NCBI GenBank assembly: GCA_965657645.1
Contig: CBFHOS010000029.1
Location: 1 to 21,084, forward strand
Length of the DNA stretch: 21,084 nt
Origin: CBFHOS01 sp965657645
GTDB lineage: Bacteria > Pseudomonadota > Alphaproteobacteria > Puniceispirillales > Puniceispirillaceae
Direction of reading: 5' to 3'
The notes below the pieces were generated by a model that did not search any database, had not been told where the DNA came from, and saw only the letters and a program-made list of their open reading frames with translations. Below are positions 15,301 through 21,084 of this stretch, in pieces (position 1 is the first letter of the stretch; the number at the start of each line of letters is the position of its first letter). The translations under genes and the position numbers were made by a program.

Positions 15301-16028
15301 GTCGGGCGGCTGTGTTGTATGTTTTCAGGACGTTAGTTAACGATGATATCCCAATGAATGAAGGGTGCCTAAAGCCTGTCGAGATCATTATGCCGGATGA
15401 TTGCATGCTAAAGGCGCAATATCCGGCGGCGGTAATTGCCGGAAATGTGGAAACATCCCAGATCGTGACAGACACGCTTTATGGCGCATTGGGTGTGATG
15501 GCGGCGGCGCAGGGCACGATGAATAATTTCATCTATGGCAATGACGTCTATCAATATTACGAAACCCTTTGTGGTGGTTCGGGTGCTGGGCCTGACTTTG
15601 ACGGCACTGACGCCGTTCATACGCATATGACCAATAGCCGTCTTACCGATCCAGAGGTTTTGGAATGGCGTTATCCGGTATTGCTGGAGAGTTTTGAAAT
15701 TCGTGAAAATTCGGGTGGTGTGGGCAAACATAATGGCGGCAATGGCATACGCCGGCGCACTCGCTTTCTAGAGCCTATGGACGCTGTTATCCTTGCCAAC
15801 CACCGTATTGTGCCGCCTTACGGCATGGCGGGCGGCGGCGATGCACAGACTGGCAATAACTGGGTCGAGCGCACCGATGGGACGATCGAGACACTAACCG
15901 CCACTGACCTTCGCCATATGCAGGTAGGTGATGTCTTTGTTATCGAAACCCCCGGTGGCGGTGGCTTTGGCGCCCCCAAAGATCAAGATAACCCAGATCA
16001 TGATCCAGATAAAAAGGGGCGTTCGTGA
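12372..16028 (+). CDS. 5-oxoprolinase-type hydantoinase, fused A and B subunits
   Basis: ATP-dependent hydrolase of the hydantoinase/oxoprolinase family. The full-length fused form (1218 residues) matches 5-oxoprolinase, which opens 5-oxoproline (pyroglutamate) to glutamate. The opening WQFWVDRGGTFTDIVGR is typical of oxoprolinases. HyuA N-terminal domain is about residues 14-215 (KMGTTVATNALLERKG), HyuA core about 230-530 (SGPAGGIVGAV, FDMGGTSTDVA, GPESAGANPGPACY), a linking domain to about 690, then HyuB from about 694 (CDPVMLEVFNNLF, NAPHMPVHLGSM, NNPYNGGTHLPDI) to PGGGGFG near the end. The start ATG has only a weak GGA upstream; ATG at 12381 is also possible. The TGA stop overlaps the next ATG. 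N-methylhydantoinase or acetophenone-carboxylase activities in the superfamily cannot be excluded. Confidence 0.93.
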   Translation: MTSMTAQKQGGWQFWVDRGGTFTDIVGREPTGVLHTHKLLSENPEAYEDAALQGIRDILGLNDGDPIPASSIDAVKMGTTVATNALLERKGDRTLLVVTKGFRDQIRIAYQARPRLFEMNIVLPEMLYERVEEVIERVDANDVVLTPLDEDDIKQKLQRAYDDGIRSIAIVLMHGYRVTDHEKRLAEMAAEIGFTQISTSHETSSMIKFVGRGDTTVADAYLSPILRRYIDRIAGALGDVKLQLMQSNGGLTSAALFQGKDAILSGPAGGIVGAVKTAKQAGFDKVITFDMGGTSTDVAHYDNAYERVFETVVAGVRMHAPMLLIHTVAAGGGSLCQFDGARFRVGPESAGANPGPACYRRGGPLAVTDCNVMLGKLQPDFFPSVFGPNQDQPLDADAVREKFRILAKEIEQSTGVALSSEEIADGFLRIAVENMANAIKKISVQRGYDVTDYALQCFGGAGGQHACLIADVLGMKTVLVHPFAGVLSAYGMGLADVRALRERTLEAGLDEALIPRMESELDALAEHAEAEVLGQDITADRMETKRYVHLRYDGSDTALEVPYGPIDQMEAAYEAAYRARFGFVMPGKNVIAATVSVEAIGHTFDLENLPVDHGDDDCAPISVIKAYMGGEFVDAPAYHRDAISAGTKISGPALIIEATGTTIVEPGWQAEMTEIGNLVLRRVVALGARHAIGTTCDPVMLEVFNNLFMSIAEQMGYTLQNTALSVNVKERLDFSCAIFDAGGSLIANAPHMPVHLGSMGESVRAVIRDNGDEIGPGDAYVLNNPYNGGTHLPDITVVTPVFDQGKILFFVACRGHHPDVGGKTPGSAPPDSSHIDEEGVLINNFKLVDGGTYREAEMLEILRGATYPARNPDQNIADLRAQLAANEKGLQELNKMVAQYGLDTVLAYMGHVQDNAEESVRRVIDVLTDGAFTYPMDNGQQVKVAISIDKKNRSATVDFTGTSKQGLNNFNAPAAVCRAAVLYVFRTLVNDDIPMNEGCLKPVEIIMPDDCMLKAQYPAAVIAGNVETSQIVTDTLYGALGVMAAAQGTMNNFIYGNDVYQYYETLCGGSGAGPDFDGTDAVHTHMTNSRLTDPEVLEWRYPVLLESFEIRENSGGVGKHNGGNGIRRRTRFLEPMDAVILANHRIVPPYGMAGGGDAQTGNNWVERTDGTIETLTATDLRHMQVGDVFVIETPGGGGFGAPKDQDNPDHDPDKKGRS

Positions 16029-16564
16029 TGGACAAACCAGAGAAAAAACAACGGATCGTGTCGTCGGCGCATCTCGTTTCGGAAAATGCGGCAGAGTTGA
16101 GCGAGGTTGAATATGGCTTGATCGTTGCTGGCAATGCCTTTGGTCATTGGGTGGTGCGCGGGATGGCGGCGGCGGCGGCTGATTTCCCTGTGGCCGCGGA
16201 TCTTGGCATGATTGACGTCTATTGCCTGCATTCGGTAAACCATCACGGGCGGGCCAAACGTCTTGCCGACATATGTTTCAAACTGAATATCGGCGATACG
16301 CACATCATTAGCTATGCTCTCAAAAAGCTAGCGGCGGCGGATTTGGTCACCAGCACAAAACAGGGCAAAGAGGTTTTTTACGAAACCACCGAAACCGGCA
16401 AGGCGCTGTGTCTGCGCTATCGTGAGGTGCGTGAAACCTGTCTCATTGACGGATTTTCATCGCTTGGCACTGTCGATGCAAAAAGCCTGAGCGAGCTTGC
16501 TCGCCAATTGCGCACATTATCCGGCCTCTATGATCAGGCCGCCCGCAGTGCCACACATTTGTAG
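16028..16564 (+). CDS. Winged-helix (MarR-like) transcriptional regulator
   Basis: A 178-residue predicted DNA-binding protein. The winged helix lies at about residues 65-130: helices around GRAKRLADICFKLNI and DTHIISYALKKLAAADLV, then a wing STKQGKEVFYETTETGKAL. The N-terminal part (residues 1-65) and the C-terminal helical tail are probably for dimerisation. I do not recognise a named regulator. ATG at 16028 shares its A with the TGA of the oxoprolinase gene, so the two are translationally coupled; a GTG three bases earlier is unnecessary. Regulation of the oxoprolinase gene through the palindrome at 12307-12326 is a reasonable inference. A short TAG microsatellite follows at the stop codon. 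Confidence 0.8.
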   Translation: MDKPEKKQRIVSSAHLVSENAAELSEVEYGLIVAGNAFGHWVVRGMAAAAADFPVAADLGMIDVYCLHSVNHHGRAKRLADICFKLNIGDTHIISYALKKLAAADLVTSTKQGKEVFYETTETGKALCLRYREVRETCLIDGFSSLGTVDAKSLSELARQLRTLSGLYDQAARSATHL

Positions 16565-16591
16565 AGTAGTAGTAGTAGTTAGGACAAAGCG

Positions 16592-17563
16592 ATGAAAGCC
16601 ATTTGGTACGACCAGCAGGGATCAGCGGCCGATGTGCTGACCCATGGCGAGATTGAAACACCAACCGCTGGGGCAGGGGAATATCTGATACGGCTCCACC
16701 ATTCCGGGGTTAATCCATCGGATGTAAAGTCGCGCAGGGGCTCACGCGCCATGCCATTTAATCGGATAATTCCGCATAGTGATGGCGCCGGCGTGATTGA
16801 GGCCGTCGGCCCGAACGGCGATAAATCGGTAATTGGCAAACGCGTATATATTCGCAATGGCCAGTGGCAACGCCCCTTTGGCAGTGCCGCTGAATATATC
16901 GCGCTCAACGAAGATCTGGTTCATGATTTGCCCGATAATGTTGGATTTGATGCTGGCGCTGGCCTAGGCATTCCGGCCCTGACCGCGGCCTATGCCGTGC
17001 TCAAAGATGGCGCGGTCGATGGCCAAACAATGGTTGTTCATGGCGGCGGCGGTACGGTGGCCCGACTAGCCATCCAGATCGCAATCGATGCTGGTGCAAA
17101 AGTCATTGCCACGACAAAGGGGAACGCCGATGATTTGCGCGATCTTGGTTGCAGTCATGTATTTGATTACAGCGACCCAGACCTTGCCGCGCAAATTACC
17201 GGTGTGGCCAAGGATGGTGTGGCGCGGGTAGTTGATGCGGAAATCGGGGTTAATCTGGCCACCGATATCGAGATCACCGCATCAAAAGGCGTTATTGTCG
17301 GCTATGGAACCTCGCTGGAAATGACACCAAGCCTGCCTTTCATCCCGATGATGTTCAAAAACATCACCCTATCCTCGATCCTCGTTTATTTGCTAGAGGC
17401 CGATGAGGCCGCGGCCTATGCCGCCATCATCCATGATATGTTGACCCACGGGCGGCTCGATGTTCCGATTGCGGGGGTCTTTGATATGAAAGATTGTGTT
17501 GCGGCGCATGAAATGGTTGAGGCGGGTGCACGGGGCGGGGCAGTCCTGTTATCCTGCACCTAA
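16592..17563 (+). CDS. NADPH:quinone oxidoreductase, zeta-crystallin type MDR protein
   Basis: Zinc-less medium-chain dehydrogenase/reductase, predicted to reduce quinones or other alpha,beta-unsaturated carbonyls with NADPH. The 323-residue protein has the GroES-like N-terminal domain with LIRLHHSGVNPSDVKSR (about 33-50), the PHSDGAGVIEAVG segment near 62-75, and a Rossmann fold whose nucleotide loop reads VVHGGGGTVARLA near 149-161, where most relatives have GAxGGVG. No structural zinc cysteines are present. AGGA lies at a good distance before the ATG. It follows the regulator gene by 27 bp and may be cotranscribed with it. Confidence 0.88.
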   Translation: MKAIWYDQQGSAADVLTHGEIETPTAGAGEYLIRLHHSGVNPSDVKSRRGSRAMPFNRIIPHSDGAGVIEAVGPNGDKSVIGKRVYIRNGQWQRPFGSAAEYIALNEDLVHDLPDNVGFDAGAGLGIPALTAAYAVLKDGAVDGQTMVVHGGGGTVARLAIQIAIDAGAKVIATTKGNADDLRDLGCSHVFDYSDPDLAAQITGVAKDGVARVVDAEIGVNLATDIEITASKGVIVGYGTSLEMTPSLPFIPMMFKNITLSSILVYLLEADEAAAYAAIIHDMLTHGRLDVPIAGVFDMKDCVAAHEMVEAGARGGAVLLSCT

Positions 17564-17599
17564 TTTCTTGGATGGCGATAAAATCTCTGCTTTTTGGCT

Positions 17600-17629
17600 T
17601 TGTTCTGGCGTTTGTTGGGCTTGTATATT
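17600..17629 (+). promoter_or_regulatory. Candidate hom promoter; the -10 is bracketed by an inverted repeat
   Basis: TTGTTC (17600-17605) and TATATT (17624-17629) are 18 bp apart. TTGGGC (17615-17620) and GCCCAA (17634-17639) form a perfect 6-bp inverted repeat around the -10 hexamer. This could be a repressor operator, or a hairpin in longer upstream transcripts; no T run follows, so a terminator is unlikely. The leader to hom is about 50 nt. Confidence 0.45.
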
Positions 17630-17688
17630 GAACGCCCAAAGGGTATCTCATGCTATGCAAATTCATTCATTCCAGTTGAGATAATTCT

Positions 17689-18996
17689 ATGTCACATGAT
17701 CAAGTCGTTCTGAAAATCGGCATCGCCGGATTGGGCGTTGTCGGCGGCGAAACAGCACGTCAATTGATAAACAATGCCGAAAGGCTAAACACCGCGGCTG
17801 GCGTTAATTTCCAGATTTGCGCGGTAAATGCGCGTTCACGCAACACTGATCGTGGTTTTGATATGACATCGATGACATGGGTGGATCATGCCCCCGACAT
17901 GGCATCGATTGACGAATTGGACATCATTGTTGAAATGATTGGTGGCAGTGAAGGCGTCGCCCTCGATCTGGCCCGCGCATCATTGGCATCTGGCAAGCAT
18001 TTCATTACCGCCAACAAGGCGTTATTGGCTAATCATGGCACGGAACTGGCGACGCTGGCTGAGGCGAATAATTGTGCGCTGATGTTTGAGGCCGCGGTTG
18101 CTGGCGGTATTCCGGCGGTTAAAGCCCTGCGTGAGGGACTAGCCGGCAATGAGGTAACGCGTGTTTCCGGCATTTTGAACGGTACCTGTAATTACATTCT
18201 GACGCGTATGGAAAAGACCGGCGAGGCCTTTGACGATGTGCTGGCAGATGCCCAAAAGCTTGGCTATGCCGAGGCCGAGCCTTCATTTGACGTTGATGGC
18301 ATTGACGCCGCACATAAATTGACCTTGCTTGCCGCGATTGCGTTTGGCCAGACACCTGATTTTGACATTGTTGATATCCGCGGTATTCGCGAGGTTTCTG
18401 CGTCTGATTTCACCTATGCCAACCAGCTTGGTTTCCGAATCAAGCTAGTGGGCGTTGCCGAACCGGGCCGTGTGCCACAAATGCAAACCTGTTTATTGCC
18501 GGCCGCGAGCCAGCTTGCCAAGGTTGATGGCGTTTTGAATGCGGTTGAATATCACGGCCAGCCGGTGAATAGCATCGTTTCAATTGGCCCTGGTGCGGGC
18601 GCTGGACCAACGTCTTCGGCTGTCCTTGCTGATCTGATTGATGTGGCGCGTGGCAGATGGGGTCCAGCCTTTGGCCGTCCAGTTGCCGAATTGAAGAGTG
18701 GTGCGGACGTACAAAACGGCCTTGGCCCGGACAAGCCATATTATATTCGCCTGATGGTACAAGATCAGTCGGGTGTGCTAGCCGATGTAACGCGCGTGTT
18801 GCAACAGCATGAAATCTCTGTCGAATCGCTAGTCCAGCAAGGCCGCTCTTCGGGAGAGGCCGTGCCGTTGGTGATGATCACGCATGAAGCCAGTGCGGCC
18901 TCTGTGCACACTGCGCTAACCGCCTTTACGGCGCTCGATTGTGTGCGTGCAAAACCAGTTGCCATGCCTATTCTTGTCGACGAATTGGAGGGCTAA
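17689..18996 (+). CDS. hom: Homoserine dehydrogenase
   Basis: Reduces aspartate semialdehyde to homoserine, the branch point to threonine and methionine. The 435-residue protein has the NAD(P)-binding GIAGLGVVGG near residue 11, TANKALLANHG near 106, the conserved GILNGTCNYILTRM near 162, and the catalytic segment AEPSFDVDGIDAAHKL. A C-terminal ACT domain (about 350-430, YYIRLMVQDQSGVLADV) suggests feedback control by threonine. There is no fused aspartate kinase. Homoserine made here feeds the O-acetylhomoserine used by metY in this window. The Shine-Dalgarno sequence is weak (GAGA). Its TAA overlaps the recJ ATG (TAATG). Confidence 0.97.
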   Translation: MSHDQVVLKIGIAGLGVVGGETARQLINNAERLNTAAGVNFQICAVNARSRNTDRGFDMTSMTWVDHAPDMASIDELDIIVEMIGGSEGVALDLARASLASGKHFITANKALLANHGTELATLAEANNCALMFEAAVAGGIPAVKALREGLAGNEVTRVSGILNGTCNYILTRMEKTGEAFDDVLADAQKLGYAEAEPSFDVDGIDAAHKLTLLAAIAFGQTPDFDIVDIRGIREVSASDFTYANQLGFRIKLVGVAEPGRVPQMQTCLLPAASQLAKVDGVLNAVEYHGQPVNSIVSIGPGAGAGPTSSAVLADLIDVARGRWGPAFGRPVAELKSGADVQNGLGPDKPYYIRLMVQDQSGVLADVTRVLQQHEISVESLVQQGRSSGEAVPLVMITHEASAASVHTALTAFTALDCVRAKPVAMPILVDELEG

Positions 18997-20822
18997 TGTC
19001 AGCTGAAAACGGCGAGGCATTTCTAGGCGTTAGCCAATCGGCCAGCAATGCCAGATGGCAAGCGGCGGATAAGCAGCTTAATGACACTGACCTCGATCGT
19101 TTTGCCGCTGGCCTTCGCGAGACCTATCCAGACATGCCGTTGCCAATAGCACGGATTTTGGCGGCAAAGGGCATGAGCCACGATCAGGTTGATCCGTTCA
19201 TCGATCCCAAATTACGCGATTTATTGCCCAATCCATCCCGCTTTAAGGATATGGACAAAGCCGCCGCCCGTCTGGCCGATGCCGTCGAGGCAGGCCAAGC
19301 CATTGGTGTCTTTGGTGATTATGATGTCGATGGTGCCTCTGCCGCGGCATTGATGGTCAATATCATGCGAGAACTTGGTGTGCATGTTGATGTGCATATC
19401 CCCGATCGTTTTAAAGAGGGCTATGGCCCTAATCTAGCCGCCCTAACGGCGTTACAGGAACGTGGCGCCGATTTGCTGGTGACGGTTGATTGCGGGATCA
19501 CCGCGCATGGTCCGCTGGAATCCGTTGCCGATACCGGCATGGATGTGATTGTCATCGATCACCATATAGCCGGACCCGAATTGCCCCGTGCGCATAGTGT
19601 TATCAATCCCAACAGACTCGATGAAGATGGCGAATATGGCGCGCTATGTGCGGGCGGTGTGGTCTTTATTGTGTTGGTGGCGCTAATCCGGGAATTGCGC
19701 GGGCGTGACTTTTTTACCGAGGGCAAAGCCGTGCCTGATCTGATGGCGCAGTTGGATATTGTTGCCTTGGCAACGGTATGTGATGTGGTCCCGCTCATTG
19801 GTCTTAACCGCGCTTTTGTGGCGCAAGGGCTAAAGATCATGGCAAAGCGGCAGAATATTGGTATCGCCAAGCTTGCTGATATTGCCGGGCTTAACAGGGC
19901 GCCAAACGCCCATAGCCTCGGGTTTTTACTTGGGCCGCGGATTAATGCGGGGGGCCGGATTGGCGCCTCTGGTATCGGTGTGGCGTTACTGTCGAGCGTA
20001 AATGCGGATGAGGCTAGCGGCCTTGCGGTGCGTCTTGATGAGATGAATAAAGAACGCCGTGAAATCGAGATGGATATCAGAACCAAGGCAATTGATGCCG
20101 CCGCACAGGCGCCAGACGATAATGTGATCATCGTTGGCGAGGCTGGCTGGCATGAGGGTGTTATTGGCATTGTGGCTGGCCGCCTGCGGGAACGCTTTGG
20201 CAAGCCGGCCTGTGTCATTGCCTTTGATGAGCACGGCATCGGCAAAGGCTCAGGGCGTTCTATTCCGGGGTTTCGCCTAGGTAGTGCCATCATCGCCGCC
20301 CACCAACAGGGCATTTTGCTTGGTGGTGGCGGTCACGACATGGCGGCCGGTTTTTCTATTGAGCAAAGCCGTCTGGACGAATTTCGCGCATTCCTAACGG
20401 CGCGGCTCGCGGCCGATCTAAAAGGGGATATCCCACAATTGGTACATAAGGTCAGCGCGCTAATCAGCACTGCTGGAACCAAGCCGGAAATTGCCGAGTG
20501 GCTGGATAAGCTAGGGCCCTTTGGCAGTGGCAATCCAGAACCCCGCTTTGTTTTGCCCGATTGTAAAATCCAATATGCCAAGCTGGTAGGGGCGGATGGG
20601 GCGCATCTGTCTTGTCGGCTAGATGACGGTAGTGGCGGCACTTTGAACGCGATAGCCTTTCAGGCTGGCGGTACTGATTTAGGAAACTTCCTGTTGGGCG
20701 CCAAAGATGGGCAATTGGTTCATGTGATGGGTAGGGTGCGCCGCGATGGATTTCGAGGCGGCAACGCAATGCAGCTGGAAATCGAGGATGCAGCCCCCGC
20801 AAAATCGGCTTTTTTCCGTTAA
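18996..20822 (+). CDS. recJ: Single-stranded-DNA-specific 5'-3' exonuclease RecJ
   Basis: DHH-family exonuclease used in RecF-pathway recombination and in mismatch and base excision repair. The start ATG at 18996 shares its A with the hom stop and has GGAGGG just upstream; the open frame extends further 5' into hom but without need. The 608 residues carry the metal-binding motifs in order: FGDYDVDGASAA, VTVDCGI, VIVIDHH, INPNR, then GPRINAGGRIGASG, EGVIGIVAGRLRERF and the DHHA1 loop GGGGHDMAAGFS. A C-terminal OB-like region ends in the MGRVRRD segment. In several alphaproteobacteria glpX lies between hom and recJ; here the two are directly coupled. Confidence 0.96.
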   Translation: MSAENGEAFLGVSQSASNARWQAADKQLNDTDLDRFAAGLRETYPDMPLPIARILAAKGMSHDQVDPFIDPKLRDLLPNPSRFKDMDKAAARLADAVEAGQAIGVFGDYDVDGASAAALMVNIMRELGVHVDVHIPDRFKEGYGPNLAALTALQERGADLLVTVDCGITAHGPLESVADTGMDVIVIDHHIAGPELPRAHSVINPNRLDEDGEYGALCAGGVVFIVLVALIRELRGRDFFTEGKAVPDLMAQLDIVALATVCDVVPLIGLNRAFVAQGLKIMAKRQNIGIAKLADIAGLNRAPNAHSLGFLLGPRINAGGRIGASGIGVALLSSVNADEASGLAVRLDEMNKERREIEMDIRTKAIDAAAQAPDDNVIIVGEAGWHEGVIGIVAGRLRERFGKPACVIAFDEHGIGKGSGRSIPGFRLGSAIIAAHQQGILLGGGGHDMAAGFSIEQSRLDEFRAFLTARLAADLKGDIPQLVHKVSALISTAGTKPEIAEWLDKLGPFGSGNPEPRFVLPDCKIQYAKLVGADGAHLSCRLDDGSGGTLNAIAFQAGGTDLGNFLLGAKDGQLVHVMGRVRRDGFRGGNAMQLEIEDAAPAKSAFFR

Positions 20823-20867
20823 TTTCCCCTGCATTAGTATTTTGTTTGATAAATGGTGAAAAGCGGC

Positions 20868-20896
20868 TTGATTTGCCCCCGATTATTGGATATCAA
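20868..20896 (+). promoter_or_regulatory. Candidate promoter of tRNA-Glu
   Basis: TTGATT (20868-20873) and TATCAA (20891-20896) are separated by exactly 17 bp. The predicted start is about 13 bp before the mature tRNA end. Confidence 0.6.
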
Positions 20897-20915
20897 TCTG
20901 GCCACTGGCCTTTAT

Positions 20916-20991
<76 letters not shown>

Positions 20992-21000
20992 GTTTATTGA

Positions 21001-21035
21001 AAACGCCGCCAACATTCGTGTTTGGCGGCGTTTTT
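21001..21035 (+). terminator. Intrinsic terminator after tRNA-Glu
   Basis: AAACGCCGCCAA (21001-21012) pairs with TTGGCGGCGTTT (21022-21033), a 12-bp helix that can extend to a TTCG tetraloop, followed by a run of Ts to 21035. It is 9 bp after the tRNA. Confidence 0.95.
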
Positions 21036-21084
21036 CTTTGGATAATTGATCGCCCCCGCGGATTGTCCCGATCACAAAACAGGT

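Noticed and set aside
16562..16579. TAG trinucleotide run after the regulator gene
   Set aside because: Only about five units; a trivial microsatellite at a stop codon, with no sign of phase variation since it lies outside coding sequence.
18939..18995. Upstream extension of recJ into hom
   Set aside because: The ATG at 18996 has GGAGGG in place and overlaps the hom stop in the common TAATG manner; the longer version would be out-of-frame hom sequence.
19559..20314. A 251-codon - strand open frame opposite recJ
   Set aside because: Antisense of a strongly supported recJ; Ser/Ala/Pro/Arg-rich and without domain features.

Overview
The window looks like chromosomal DNA of a free-living alphaproteobacterium, probably a marine one. 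Reasons: the trpD-trpC-moaC-moeA-lexA order facing comEC; a direct-repeat GTTC-N7-GTTC LexA box, which is the alphaproteobacterial type; and a leader upstream of metY that fits a tandem SAM-II plus SAM-V riboswitch, an arrangement described from marine alphaproteobacteria. A SAR116-like source is a guess. All assignments come from reading motifs; no database search was run.

Region 1 (1-6335): the 3' part of comEC on the + strand converges on lexA. LexA has its own promoter region with three evenly spaced GTTC half-sites. Upstream on the - strand lies trpD-trpC-moaC-moeA, a compact block read from a candidate promoter at 6307-6335. moeA has an in-frame TGA at codon 65, exactly where the conserved glycine of the MDGYA motif belongs; the rest of the gene is intact.

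Region 2 (6336-8861): a 535-bp intergenic region holds the trpD promoter, a 12-bp tandem repeat, and a two-stage SAM-sensing leader for metY (O-acetylhomoserine sulfhydrylase). The leader has a SAM-II aptamer whose 3' strand can form a perfect 11-bp alternative helix with the loop of a terminator-like hairpin, then a SAM-V-like aptamer whose pseudoknot overlaps the metY ribosome binding site. metY converges on trpG and separates it from trpD; no trpE is present.

Region 3 (8862-10204): a strong promoter drives rplM-rpsI, which ends at a clear intrinsic terminator.

Region 4 (10205-17563): accessory and metabolic genes. These are an AT-rich PaiB-like FMN-binding regulator, a LysE-family exporter followed by a small nucleosidase, a 1218-residue 5-oxoprolinase-type protein translationally coupled to a winged-helix regulator, and a zinc-less quinone oxidoreductase. 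A near-perfect 20-bp palindrome overlaps the candidate promoter of the oxoprolinase gene.

Region 5 (17564-21084): hom (threonine and methionine branch) overlaps recJ, followed by tRNA-Glu(TTC) with its own promoter and a strong terminator.

Functionally, metY and hom (homoserine and methionine supply), a nucleosidase possibly acting on MTA or SAH, and the SAM-sensing leader together point to careful control of methionine and SAM. Stop codon use is skewed: TAG ends 10 of 18 genes, TAA 6, and TGA only 2, both in TGATG stop/start overlaps.
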